From assembly GCA_963971405.1 (NCBI GenBank), contig OZ020491.1, positions 26,468,855 through 26,532,854 of the forward strand: a stretch of 64,000 nt of DNA. Reading direction: 5' to 3'. Below, piece by piece: positions 10,650 through 22,119 of this stretch. Origin of the DNA: Psococerastis gibbosa. Its lineage: Eukaryota > Arthropoda > Insecta > Psocodea > Psocidae. Numbering within the stretch: position 1 is the stretch's first letter; the number at the start of each line of letters is the position of its first letter. Below the pieces are notes generated by a model that was given only the letters and a program-made list of their open reading frames with translations, was not told the origin of the DNA and searched no databases. Made by a program: the position numbers and the translations under genes.

Positions 10650-11330
10650 CCGTATTCTCTAACATGATGCTTTACAGGGGCTATGTAATCCTGTCCCACT
10701 GCAGCAATGGAGATAGTACTGGACTTCCCACCCCTCCATGTTGCAGTGGAAACTTCAGCAGAAATGGCATTACTAGGAGTGGAAGGGCAATTAAGAGAGA
10801 CTCAGCCTCTCTGACTACGTCTGACCACTGCCTGGATATGCCAAGCGATAGAATCCATCCAAAATACTGTTTTAGGAGGGAATTCGAAACTATATTAGGG
10901 ACAATGAAAGAATGCTGCGAATCAGCAGGAATTCTCAATAGTCACACAATCAAGTGGTATACTGATGGCTCTAGGCTAGGAAGTACCAAACCAAGAACAG
11001 GCCTTGGCGTCTTTGGTCCTGGGGTTAAATATCTGGAGTCTTTTAGGGAGACAACTATAGTCTTGCAGATTCTGCAATGAAGGTGCGGAGGACCTGCGAT
11101 GCGATGCAATCGCACGAAGAAGAGCAGCATGCTCGGAAAGCTTGCAGTTACATGTAAAAGACCTACCACTTCTGAATCCCCTCAAGATCCTGGCTCTCGT
11201 GAGGGAGATAGGCCTCGAGAAAGTGATGTAGATGTGATGTAGACACTTTGTTGTAGGGGGCACAATAGGCCAATAGGCTTAAGTGCACACAGGTAACACC
11301 TGTACCCCAATTTATATAAAAAAAAAAACA
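10650..11330 (+). pseudogene. LINE pol remnant: RNase H start, deletion, C-terminal Cys motif, A-rich tail
   Basis: Three frames must be combined. LDFPPLHVAVETSAEMALLG (from about 10712) resembles the linker before RNase H in I/Jockey-type LINEs. IKWYTDGSRLGSTKPRTGLG then VFGPGVKYLES (about 10949-11040) is the RNase H start, with the catalytic YTDGS Asp. CNEGAEDLRCDAIARRRAAC then HVKDLPLLNPLKILALVREI (about 11075-11215) is the C-terminal tail. Most of RNase H is missing between 11045 and 11075. A stop is followed by about 80 bases and an A-rich tail near 11318-11337. It is a dead retrotransposon copy. Confidence 0.75.
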
Positions 11331-11334
11331 AAAA

Positions 11335-11435
11335 AAACGTAGGTGGCATAGAGGAAAAGAGGGGTCTGCGCTTGCCTGTAATATCCCTACACCTGATCTG
11401 CCAGAGCCGAAAGGGATATTTAAGGTCACAATGGC
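11335..11435 (+). repeat. Interspersed repeat, inverted partner at 47590-47715
   Basis: The stretch with GGGGTCTGCG, CCTGATCTGCCAGAGCCGAA and AGGGATATTT recurs as a reverse complement near 47640-47710 (CTCTGGCCGATCAGGAGTAG). It directly follows the LINE tail and may belong to the same or a neighbouring element. Confidence 0.5.
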
Positions 11436-12400
11436 CATTTAAAAATTGAAAATATTAAAGGAAACAAAGAATATAATTGTGTTATTTTCATCAATTGCTT
11501 CCTAAAAACATGTAAACTACCAAGTCTTTGATTTCCGGCAGGAACGCAGCAAACGTAGAGTGGGTCTATACTCATTTTGTTTTTATGCTATATTTATTTT
11601 AATCTACAATCTATGGCTCATATTGTGATGCGGCTAAGGGCAGATTAAAAAAAACACAATCTCCCTAAGTACCATTTAACAGAATACAGTTTTTCATTTA
11701 TCGCGAGTACCCTTAGCATTTAAACATTTCCGAATTCATCAGAAAAGCCATTCTGTTTCATAAAATCGACCAAGGCTTGAAACTGATATGGAACTCCATG
11801 GAAGACACTCAAACACTAACCTTCTATCATATTCGATGAGACGAGAGGGTAGTTAAGGACTAAAAGGCGATGACGGCATCAGCACACACAAGGGGGGATA
11901 AAAGATCGCTTTAGGGGCGAAAAAGGGGAGGGGGTTACAAATCAGTTCCGATAGCCTTACGCTGGCCACGACTACGGCCCCCATAAAGATATAACCGTAC
12001 ATTAACCTAGCATAGCCGATCTGCGTCTTTTTATAATAAATATCTTGAAGATAACCCAATTAAGGGAACCTTTTGCGTTCCCCCCAACCACCCTCTCAGT
12101 CTCCCCCGACGTTCCGTTAGAGCTTATGAGTTGCCAATTTTCTTATCGGGAAATCGACTTGTAATCTTTCATAAAAAAGTTTGGGGTCAGTTTGTTGTAT
12201 TGTATTTCTTTGTATTTTTGCTGACTTTTGTATCATTTTGAAGTCTTTGGTGCTGTTGAAGGTGGAGTTTGTATCTTTGTCGTCTCTTTTTTACCTATAT
12301 ACATCAGGTTAGAGCTTTTTTGTTTGTTTCTGCACCTGTACCATTCCTTGCCCCCTTTCATCACTGCCATTCATGTGTGATTCCGGGTAGCATCTAGGTC

Positions 12401-12695
12401 AGTGGTTCCCAAGCAGGGACGGTCTGCCGACCACTCAAGCCGACAATGTGTCACTGCGGACCACCCCTTACATCTATTTTAGAAGGCTTTCAAGGATATC
12501 CCTATATTTTGCTTACAGTATGATTTTTTGATGATGACAATTTGGCACGCATATTTTTTACAATTCATTGTATTCTCGGCTTATTGTTCTTGTTAAACGC
12601 AACTCTTAATTAAGTCACTGCGGGCATTCTCGCGGACCATTAGCCAGGGTCCCGCGGACCATTGTCATGGACCATCGGACCATGTAGGTAGTGTG
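12401..12695. mobile_element. Decayed hAT-like element
   Basis: It starts with CAGTGGTTCCCAAGCAGGG, close to the CAGTGGTTCTCAA terminal repeat typical of many hAT elements, then CTGCGGACCACCCC. Repeated CGGACCATT text occurs toward the right, and no clean right end or duplication is seen. Confidence 0.5.
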
Positions 12696-13019
12696 GTGCT
12701 TGACTGAGCGTTCAACCCCTTGCGAGGCTGCTCCGCCGACCCGAACTAAAACCCACTCTCATCTCACATCAGGAGAAAGAAATTAAAAAAAGAAAGAAAA
12801 GTGTCTATATTTTCGCTTTGCGGCCCAATCTTACAAGTCCAGTAGATGCTGGAATAAAAACGTCCTTGACATAGATGACCCGCAACTCGTCACCCGTCAA
12901 GACTTTGGCCAGTCAGAGCTTCAACCAATTGACACGTCTTCTTTCAACCAATCAGAGCGCACCCTGCAGCCATGACGGGATTCGTTGATGTTTGGAAGTT
13001 GCCAAGGGGTGCTCTGATT

Positions 13020-13110
13020 AACGAAGAAGAAACTAAAAAAAAATTTCTCATCCCAGATTCTACTGCTTCGTCACGTAACTCCGGTCTTTGTAATTATTAT
13101 ATCATTTTTA
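13020..13110 (+). repeat. Copy of the short repeat at 21935
   Basis: CATCCCAGATTCTACTGCTT then CGTCACGTAACTCCGGTCTT TGTAATTATTA. It is open as FLIPDSTASSRNSGLCNYY within a 74-codon frame; no function is recognised. Confidence 0.5.
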
Positions 13111-13548
13111 AATCAGTCGTAAAAAAACAAAAATTGAGACATAACGTAGACAACTTCCTTCCTTATAGGATATTTGTAAACGTGAAAATCAGATAAGTTT
13201 ACAAGAATGTGAAAAACAATTTAAAATAAATGAGAGAATCTCAAGATATGAAAATATTTTCATGAAAATTTCAAGGATAGACGCCTCAAATCCGTAAATT
13301 AAACTCTCCTTCGCATCCTTCCAGCGAGGGATGAAGGATAGTAAGGGATTCCGTTGGGGGGGGGGGGGAGGCTTTTTAAAATAACAAAGCTATTCGCACC
13401 TGTTCCAGAAAAGATTACTTTAAGATGGGTCTTTTGTCTTCATAAATTTGCGGTCTGTTGTAAAGTAGAACGTTGTTGCGGTGGGAGTGAGAAAATTTTA
13501 GACTGTGCGTTGATGGGAAACAAAGCAGAATCGAAAGCAAGTTCACCC

Positions 13549-13818
13549 GAACATGGGGGGACATGATAACGCGCTGAGACTATACCAGTCAGTGTACGTG
13601 CGTGTCCTTGTCACCTCCCTCGTTAATCTTTTGACTTTACCATGTTCCCCAAGTGATCCGGAATCAGGAGGTCCACCCTGTCAGTCAACTCCCCTCATCC
13701 CCGAGGTGAAGGAGTCTGCCCTTAGGGTGCCCCAAGTTAATAAACAGACTCACTCCCCCCACCAGGCTGACAGGGTTGCTTAAAGCCGAAATGTTGAAAA
13801 TAAGAGTTAGAAAAAAAA
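13549..13818 (+). mobile_element. 5S-like SINE family, 5'-truncated copy
   Basis: It starts GAACATGGGGGGACATGATA and continues through CCAGTCAGTGTACGTGCGTG, CAGGAGGTCCACCCTGTCAG and GCTGACAGGGTTGCTTAAAG to an A-rich end. The 5S-like head is missing. Confidence 0.7.
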
Positions 13819-13869
13819 AATCCTTATGCGGACACGAAATAATGGATGCAGAACACATTATATTGCAGT

Positions 13870-14012
13870 GTTAGGTATATGGAGTATATAACACTGACTT
13901 TATAAATTAACTTGGGTTTGTGGTCGAGCGGTTAAGACGACGCCCCGGTTAGGCGTAGATCGTAGGTTTGAATCCTGCCAAGTCCAGTTTTTCTATATCC
14001 TCTAATTGGATG
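13870..14012 (+). mobile_element. tRNA-derived SINE, family S2, full head
   Basis: The plus-strand head reads GTGGTCGAGCGGTTAAGACG (A-box region), ACGCCCCGGTTAGGCGTAGA (anticodon arm and variable loop) and GTAGGTTTGAATCCTGCCAA (B-box region), then TATCCTCTAATT. The upstream part has ATATAACACTGACTTTATAA. It resembles a tRNA with a long variable arm, but it lacks a matching acceptor stem and is part of a repeat family, so it is not called as a tRNA gene. Confidence 0.75.
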
Positions 14013-14099
14013 CAGAATATAATTACAAAAGCTTTCACGGCCGGCGTTATAGCCCTTACATGATGAAGCAGAATCTGGGATGATAGGAACAGATGCTGA

Positions 14100-15340
14100 C
14101 AAAATTAAATGCAAAAATGCCGTATTCCTCTCATCCCGCCACACTTTTTTTTTTGTTTCTTTCATGTTCCAGAAAAAGAGTACTTTTGCGCGCTGTTCCT
14201 GACTTCCAGGTTGTAGAGCATACAGGTACATGTAAACGTGTCCCTATATCCGTTTAATTTTGAGTTCAAAAATTTCAACCATCCCTAAACTAGATTAGGT
14301 AAGCCGTTAAGGTTGTGTATTGTACTTGTGATAGGTTTTTATTTATATATGTATATTTATTTGCAGTCTTGACGGAGCCGAGCACATACTGTATGTGGTT
14401 ATAATGGCCTAATATATCATTTCATTTCATTTCATGAAATACGATACTCTGATCCAGAGTACGGTTGGCAACCCTGTCCGTGACTCTCGTGTACTCTCGG
14501 TCCCCGTAAGCATGAACTAAGATTCCATAATTTTGCTTGAGCTCTATTAATTGATGTACAATACCTGTACACACTAAACTACACCATTTTCTTAATTTAA
14601 TTCACCCTCTGGGCATGAACTCTAGCTAAAATCCAGGTACAGTTTCCATAATCCTCCGGAAAATGATGAGCTAGAGAAAACGACTTTCAAAATTTCAAAT
14701 TCAGACCGACCTGATCCCAAACTTAAATCCGACCTTTACCTCTCTAAAGCTTCTATTTGAAGCCGATTCTTCTCTGATTTTATATACTCTTCAATACCGA
14801 AATTCTCAACTCTGAATAATCCTCCCTCCTGTTTAAAAACAGTCCCTAAACCGATGTAAAACTTCTTTAAGATATGTGAAAAATTGTGGGAAAAATGAAT
14901 TATCTCGTGAATATTTTTTTTATTGCGACATTCCTTAGGGATCGTAAGAAACCGTAATAAACGTGAAATTTTCAACGTTATTGGTGTGTCTTTATATTTT
15001 ATCACTCTTAGTATATAACGGCCGTCATTAGCAGCCCAGGGGTGCCGCATTATTTGCTTTTCGGATTTCCAACCCCCTGTAGTCTTCTTTCTGAAGTTTG
15101 AGGGGGTTAAAAACCTTGGGAAGTGATAGAGGTGGGTTTTATTTCACGTTTTGGGGGACGTGGGGGCGGGGTGGGCTCAAAGGAAAAATCGGGATTGAAT
15201 TTTGCCGAGCCGCTGGATTTGGCATGTTGATTGCTTCTGGGTGATATGTAAATAACAGGCTGTGCTTCTGCTGCTGTCTGTCAGTTTGTTAATTATGAGT
15301 TAATTGGTTGTGGGGAGGGGTACAGTGACAGGAGGGGGTG
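14100..15340. other. No gene recognised
   Basis: Contains an ATTTC microrepeat near 14416 and a G-rich stretch at 15150-15180. A 104-codon minus-strand frame (14736-15050) has no recognisable motif. Confidence 0.6.
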
Positions 15341-17690
15341 GTAGGTACTGTATATAGAAGCGATTGGACGTGTGAGTTAGAATTTTTGAAGCATATTGGA
15401 TTTTTAAATTAGGATGATGGAAGATTCCCTGTGCTTAATTATCTGTCCCTAGTAAGTTTTTGACCAGTCCAATCCAGTTTGGGAAGCGTATATAGAAGCG
15501 ACGTACCTTAGTGTTTTAGAAGCATATTCGATTTTTAAATTAGGATGATGGAAGATTCCCTGTGCTTAGTTATCTGTCCCTAGTAACTTGGTAATTCGTT
15601 TTTGACCAGTCCAATCCAGTTTGGGATGCGTATATAAAAACGAGGTAGTGTTTTTGAAGCATATTTAATTTTATAATGAGGATGATGGAAGATTTCCTGT
15701 GCCTGATTATTTGTCGTTAGTAACTTGGCAATTAGTTTTTGACCCATCCAATCCAGTTTGGGAAGCGTATATAGAAGCGACGTACCTTAGTGTTTTAGAA
15801 GCATATTCGATTTTTAAATTAGGATGATGGAAGATTCCCTGTGCTTAGTTATCTGTCCCTAGTAACTTGGTAATTCGTTTTTGACCAGTCCAATCCAGTT
15901 TGGGAAGCGTATATAGAAGCGACGTAGTGTTTTTGAAGCATATTTGATTTTTTAATGAGGATGATGGAAGATTTCCTGTGCCTAATTATTTGTCGTTAGT
16001 AACTTGGCAATTAGTTTTTGACCCATCCAATCCAGTTTGGGAAGCGTATATAGAAGCGACGTACCTTAGTGTTTTAGAAGCATATTCGATTTTTAAATTA
16101 GGATGATGGAAGATTCCCTGTGCTTAGTTATCTGTCCCTAGTAACTTGGTAATTCGTTTATGACCAGTCCAATCCAGTTTGGGATGCGTATATAAAAACG
16201 AGGTAGTGTTTTTGAAGCATATTTGATTTTATAATGAGGATGATGGAAGATTCCCTGTGCCTAATTATCTGTCGCTAGTATTTTGGTAATTCGTTTTTGA
16301 CCCGTCCAACCCAGTGTGGAAAGTGAAATTATGGAACATACCGAAGCGATTGGACGTGTGAGGTAATGTTTTTGAAGCATATTCGATTTTTTAATGAGGA
16401 TGATGGAAGATTCCCTGTGCTTAATTATCTGTCGCTAGTATTTTGGTAATTCGTTTTTGACCAGTCCAATCCAGTTTGGGAAGCGTATATAGAAGCGACG
16501 TAGTGTTTTTGAAGCATATTTGATTTTTTAATGAGGATGATGGAAGATTCCCTGTGCCTAATTATCTGTCGCTAGTATTTTGGTAATTCGTTTTTGACCA
16601 GTCCAATCCAGTTTGGGAAGCGTATATAGAAGCGACGTAGTGTTTTTGAAGCATATTTGATTTTTTAATGAGGATGATGGAAGATTCCCTGTGCCTAATT
16701 ATCTGTCGCTAGTATTTTGGTAATTCGTTTTTGACCCGTCCAACCAGTTTGGAAAGTGAAATTATGGAACATACCGAAGCGATTGGACGTGTGAGGTAAT
16801 GTTTTTGAAGCATATTCGATTTTTTAATGAGGATGATGGAAGATTCCCTGTGCCTAATTATCTGTCGCTAGTATTTTGGTAATTCGTTTTTGACCAGTCC
16901 AATCCAGTTTGGGAAGCGTATATAGAAGCGACGTAGTGTTTTTGAAGCATATTTGATTTTTTAATGAGGATGATGGAAGATTCCCTGTGCCTAATTATCT
17001 GTCGCTAGTATTTTGGTAATTCGTTTTTGACCCGTCCAACCAGTTTGGAAAGTGAAATTATGGAACATACCGAAGCGATTGGACGTGTGAGGTAATGTTT
17101 TTGAAGCATATTCGATTTTTTAATGCGGATGATGGAAGATTCCTTGTGCCTAATTATCTGTCGCTAGTATTTTGGTAATTCGTTTTTGACCAGTCCAATC
17201 CAGTTTGGGAAGCGTATATAGAAGCGACGTAGTGTTTTTGAAGCAAATTGGGTTTTTTAATGGGGATGATGGAAGATTTTCTGTGCCTAATTATTTGTCG
17301 CTAGCAACTTGGTAGTTCGTTTTTGACCCGTCCAACCCAGTTTGGGAAGTGAAATTATGAAACATTTGTGCGTGAAAAAATACGAGACTCCATTAGTTAA
17401 AATTTATTTTTGGTTCAGTCAGCAGTGTCTCTACCGGGCCCCATATTGCGATTGGACGTGTGAGGTAGAGTTTTTGAAGCATATTCGATTTTTAGATGAG
17501 GATGATGGAAGATTCCCTGTGCCTAATTATTTGTCGCTAGTATTTTGGTAATTCGGTTTTGACTCGTCCAATCCTGTCTGGGAAGCTAAATTATGGTATA
17601 TTTGTGCGTGAAAAAATATGAGACTCCATTAGTTAAAACTCATTTTTGGTTCAGTCAGCAGTGTCTGTACCGGGCCCCATATTTTTGCTT
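15340..17690. repeat. Satellite array, 137-160 bp monomers, 15 copies
   Basis: The block GGATGATGGAAGATTCCCTG (with variants) recurs at about 15411, 15542, 15679, 15821, 15958, 16100, 16237, 16397, 16533, 16671, 16830, 16967, 17125, 17262 and 17499. Spacing is 131-142 or about 159; the last spacing, 237, includes an extra segment. Long monomers add a stretch with CATACCGAAGCGATTGGACG. The last two units carry GAGACTCCATTAGTTAAAA and CTACCGGGCCCCATATT. Confidence 0.92.
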
Positions 17691-17757
17691 CGTTGACGTT
17701 ATAGTCAGGGTACCATTATCCCCCGATACGCACAGCCAGTGAGCCACTTATCAACGG

Positions 17758-18072
17758 CTACACAGACGTGCCAAATCGTTCCTGTAGGTGTTTGACCATG
17801 ACAAGTTTTTTGGCAGTCTCTACCATTTTCCTAACACTCATTGGTATTGGGGCCATCGAATATACCAGCAGCAGAATAAACAATGTTAAGAATGTTTCCT
17901 TTTCCAATTCAGAGATTCCAACCAGAAGTACTGTGATTCCACAAGCTGCTAGATGAGATAATGTCATACATACGATAATTATACCACCAAATTTTAAATA
18001 AATAAATTTTGCCAAAGACATAAACCCGTGTGCCAAAATGTACAAAAATAAAAAAATCCATCTCCATCTCAA
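17758..18072 (-). CDS. Unassigned open frame with membrane-like segments (possible exon)
   Basis: An uninterrupted frame of 104 codons lies on the minus strand just beyond a satellite array. It has three hydrophobic stretches: residues about 4-17 (WIFLFLYILAHGF), 29-52 (GIIIVCMTLSHLAACG and on) and 61-77 (FLTLFILLLVYSMAPIP). The last resembles, loosely, the 'VYTMLP' end of a transmembrane cassette in adenylyl cyclases, but nothing else confirms that. No convincing splice acceptor or donor flanks the frame, and it ends at TAG at its 3' edge. It could be an exon of a nested gene, a decayed copy, or chance. Its length is notable for AT-rich DNA, but the function is unknown. Confidence 0.2.
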   Translation of the reverse strand: MRWRWIFLFLYILAHGFMSLAKFIYLKFGGIIIVCMTLSHLAACGITVLLVGISELEKETFLTLFILLLVYSMAPIPMSVRKMVETAKKLVMVKHLQERFGTSV

Positions 18073-18239
18073 ATTCAGCCGAAGAATCTCTTATTTACTA
18101 CTTGTCTAATGAACTAATGAAAGAAGACAGAGCACGACCCGTTTAGATGCAGTTAGCTCGTTAGAAAGAGATAGAGGGAAGATAGCTTCATTATTTTGAG
18201 TCATTTGGAACAGGCGGGGTACATGCATTGCATACAAAC

Positions 18240-20050
18240 TCCCATTACCATATCTGATTAGTATGGAACAATAAGGCCGCTGTCTTGCTGAATACAGCTG
18301 TACTTTCTTAATTTGTTTTGCAATTATCTCGTCCGACTTTAAAGTCTGTACTTTGTGCTAGTTTATGGTTTCATGTGCTTTTTTTGCTTTCGTTGTTTCT
18401 TTGAGGATTCTGTTAAGCTTCGACCTAATGTTTCTGCCAGCAATATTCCTGCTCAGTATTTGCTTTCGTAGTGTATCATTGCACTGTTTGGAGATTACCA
18501 TACATTTGTATAATATTTATTATCATTTATTCAATTTGATTATCATTTTACATTTCACTCTTTAACCTTATCCCTTAGATATGGTAGCAGTTTTGATTAG
18601 GCCCTTTCATCCGTCTACGTGACTACGACCAATAACAACGAAGATATGTGTATTTTAAAATCATGATTTAAGAACGCATGCACTGAGTTAAAAATACCAT
18701 ACATTTGTGCTGTGCCAGTAAGAAATTTCTCTCTAGTTTACTTATTAATTTAGTCTGCAATTTCCATTTTGAGACCATTAGCGTTCATTTCATTCTATAA
18801 TTTCATCCCCGAATGGATATAGTAAAGCAAAACAATAAGCACAATACTGACAATAGGTTAAATGCCGCTGCATGAGAAAAAGGCCTAATCTTGACATCTT
18901 AACATTATGGAGGACCATAATTCCAGAAACTCTCATCTATCTACGACCAATAACAACGAAGATGTACCCTTTTGAAAATCGTAAATTTAGAACACATGCA
19001 CTGTACAGAGATTACCATACATTTGTATACTATGGAACAATAATGGTACTGCGCTAGTGAGCAACGTCTCTCTAGTTTCTTAATTTGCTCTGCAATTATC
19101 TTGTCGGAGTTCGCAGCCTGCGATCGATGACTCTGCTTGGAGAGATGGAGAGAAAATCTGTTACCATACATTTGTATAAGGAGCAATAATGTTAGAATAG
19201 CTTAAATGCTGCTGCATGAACAAAATGCCTAAGCTTGTCATCTTAACATTGTGGGGGGCCATAATTCCAGAAACTCACATCTCTTTACGACCAATAACAA
19301 ATAGGATGTACCCTTTCGAAAATAGTAAATTTAAAACATATGCACTGCAGAGAGATTACCATATATTTGTACATATATGGAACAATAATGGTACTGCGCT
19401 AGTGAGCAACGTCTTTCTAGTTTCTTAATTCGCCCTGAAATTTTCATGTTGGAGACCATTAGCCTTCATTTCATTCTGTAACTTTATCACGGTGTGGATA
19501 TGGTAAAGAAAACAAAAGCACAATACTGTCAATATAGGTTAAATACCGCTGCATGAGCAAAAGGCATAAGCTACCACCTGTCATCTTAACGTTATGAAGA
19601 GCCATAATTCCAGAAACTCTCATCTCTCTACGACCAATAACAACGAAGATGTACCCTTTTGAAAATCGTAAATTTAGAACACATGCACTGCATAGAGATT
19701 ACCATACATTTGTGTATGGAACGATAATGTTAGAATAGGTTAAATGCATGAACAAAATGCCTAAGCTTGTCATCTGAACATTGTGGGGGACCATAATTCC
19801 AGAAACTCACATCTCTCTACGACCAATAACAAAGAAGATGTACCCTTTTGAAAATCGTAAATTTAGAACACATGCACTGCATAGAGATTACCATACATTT
19901 GTATACTATGGAACAATAATGGTACTGCGCTAGTGAGCAACGTCTCTCTAGTTTCTTAATTTGCTCTGCAATTATCTTGTCGGAGTTCGCAGCCTGCGAT
20001 CGATGACTCTGCTTGGAGAGATGGAGAGAAAATCTGTTGGGATTTCGTCG
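18240..20050. repeat. Imperfect duplicated units, about 350 bp
   Basis: Blocks CTACGACCAATAACAACGAA, ATGTACCCTTTTGAAAATCG, GAGATTACCATACATTTGTA and GTACTGCGCTAGTGAGCAAC recur at about 18610, 18940, 19290, 19630 and 19820, with partial versions at 18244 and 18490. The unit near 18940-19150 and the one near 19815-20035 are almost identical, which indicates a recent duplication. Confidence 0.82.
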
Positions 20051-20819
20051 TCTCTGTACGATTTCTTGCAATATTTAGGTCACGCCAGCTCTGCTATCGA
20101 ACGCTTTTTGCTCTGATTTGGCGGTTTGATTAATGAGAGGAGTTTTGGTGTTGTAAATTTTTGGGGTATTTAGGTTGCGGGTTCGGAGTTGGGTTCGGGA
20201 CAACTTATCAAAGATATTGAATCAATAGATAGGTTAATGATGCTAGTGAAAGAAACTGACCATATATAGCTTGTGGAGACTTAGTATTCCTTGTTGGAAT
20301 CCCTTACTTGCAGCATATTGACAAAGTGTAAAATCTGAACAATGTGTAAAGGATAATAGTACAATATATTTCCCAATCGTTTACAGTAATAAAAATCTTT
20401 TCACGGGCATTCGCCGTGACTTAATTACGGGGAGCGTCATTAGTTAATTATTATATATTGATAGTTTATGAGATAGGTAGTTAATGTTAGTTAGGTTAGG
20501 TTAGTTATGTATGTGTAATGGGTTAAGGAGTACGTGTTTTAGTTTAGATCTAGGTGTCTTTTAAGCTCATTCATGAATATTTTAAGAGTAGGGCTGTTTT
20601 TTTAAATCTATTGCTAGGTCATTATGGGTATTAAGAGCGGTATATTTTGTCAATTTTTAGTTTTTTTTCTTCTGGTTGTGTTTGATTTAGTCATTAGTGA
20701 GTGGTATTCCTTCTTTGTGCCTGGTGTTGTGATCGTGTTCAACCTGACTAAATAAGTGGTGGTGCTCGCAGAGTTGACGTAAAGCGGCCGCTTGAAAAGT
20801 TTGTTGCACTATATTTGGG

Positions 20820-21090
20820 ACATATACGGGAAATAAATTGCGAGACACGTCTTGAAGGTTATTGGGATAGTCCGGTACTTTTGGATAGAGTAACCGACAT
20901 AAAAAAGAAATAGAGCATCTCATTAGTCATTACATGCATTGCGACTGCACACGCACCTTTTCCTGCAAAACTTAAGAGATAAATTGCGAGACGCGTCTTG
21001 AAGGTTATTGGGATAGTCCGGTACTTCTGGATAGGGTAACCGACATAAACAAGAAATAGAGCAACTCATTACAATGCATCGGGAATAGCT
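20820..21090. repeat. Two-copy direct repeat, about 150 bp apart
   Basis: ATAAATTGCGAGACACGTCT, TGAAGGTTATTGGGATAGTC, CGGTACTTTTGGATAGAGTA and AACCGACATAAA at 20831 recur at 20980 with few changes. Confidence 0.85.
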
Positions 21091-21434
21091 GATCCAAACT
21101 ACGCGGCCTGAATACATTACCGATACCCCCCCTGAAATATAACAGTTATTGGAATATACAAACACAGCACCAAATCAACCCCCCCCCCCCCCCACTCTCC
21201 TGCCCCCCTGCCTGCCAAGGAATAATATAAAGTTCTTCTTATGCAAAGTTTGTCTGCATTATTCAGAGCAGACCGTTCCATGTCATACTTTTGTTCACTG
21301 GAACAGACATTTTTGGGAACAGACGTGTTGCTGTGAATTGGTTTTTTTTTCTATTAAGATAGGGAAATGTCCAGTTAAGAAAAACACACCGTGACTGGAC
21401 TAGTAAGAGGACTGTAGAAGAGCTGTGACTGAGG

Positions 21435-21604
21435 CAAGGCCGTGCCCAGGTTTTTGTTTGGGGGGGGGGGTGTCCAAAAAAAAGTTAATTTGTTTAAAAA
21501 AAAATTTTACGCATTTTATTATTGAAAACCCATTCTAACCAGTGTAAAGCCATTTTATTTCGGAGGGGGTCCGGACCCCTCGGACCACCCTGTGCACGGC
21601 CTTG
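21435..21604. mobile_element. hAT-like MITE, GGCCGTG family, 170 bp
   Basis: Perfect terminal repeats CAAGGCCGTGC / GCACGGCCTTG. The flanking 8-mers are GACTGAGG (21427-21434) and GCCTGAGG (21605-21612). It carries a run of G near the left end and GGGGGTCCGGACCCCTCGG near the right. Confidence 0.85.
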
Positions 21605-21612
21605 GCCTGAGG

Positions 21613-21794
21613 CAAGGACGGATACAGGGGGGGGGGGGGTAGGGGGGGTAGCTGCCCCCCCCCCAAATTTGGTAAATCTATTGTAAATTAAGTTATTACG
21701 CTCTAATTTAGTCGATCCTACATAAGTTTTTCCTATTTTGACCCTCAGCTACGGGGGGGGGGGGCCTTAAAAAAATGGGCTGGATCCGTCCCTG
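21613..21794. mobile_element. hAT-like MITE, GGACGGAT family, 182 bp
   Basis: Ends CAAGGACGGATACAG and CTGGATCCGTCCCTG (13 of 15 positions inverse). Flanked by GCCTGAGG on both sides (21605-21612 and 21795-21802). It is a different family from its left neighbour, with which it shares that 8-mer. Confidence 0.86.
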
Positions 21795-21934
21795 GCCTGA
21801 GGTCAGGTTGACGATCCTCTTTGTTGACCACTATTATATCAGAGAAGTTGCGGTATCCATTTCAATTTTTTTTTCAGTGGAATAGGTACCATTTTTGCTT
21901 AGTTGAATATATATTTTTTTTTAATTAAAAAAAA

Positions 21935-22115
21935 GCTGTGTAATTACAAAGATTTTCACTGCCGGAGTTACGTGATGAAGCAGTAGAATCCGGGATGATA
22001 AGCCGTCGTAGATCTGTAAGCGTACTTCCAAACGTTTCGTCAACATCTGCGGTCGGCATCTTTAGTGGCACAGCGAGGACGAATACGATTGTATCACGGA
22101 CGCTCAGCAGCAACT
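21935..22115 (-). repeat. Short interspersed repeat (three copies in the window)
   Basis: Minus strand: ATCATCCCGGATTCTACTGC, TTCATCACGTAACTCCGGCA, CTTTGTAATTACAC. Plus-strand 13045-13105 has CATCCCAGATTCTACTGCTT then CGTCACGTAACTCCGG; 14025-14095 is a third, reversed copy. The open reading IPDSTASSRNSG is shared by two copies and may be a remnant of coding sequence of unknown origin. Confidence 0.55.
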
Positions 22116-22119
22116 GTTG

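Noticed and set aside
13906..14000. Possible Leu/Ser tRNA gene
   Set aside because: A and B boxes are good, but acceptor-stem pairing is missing and the segment is one of at least five copies of an S2 repeat. It is better called a tRNA-derived SINE head.
14736..15050. 104-codon minus-strand frame
   Set aside because: Low-complexity AT-driven composition, no motif and no plausible splice sites.
20485..20510. TTAGG-like telomere repeat (GGTTAGGTTAG)
   Set aside because: Only about two units are present; too short to be telomeric.
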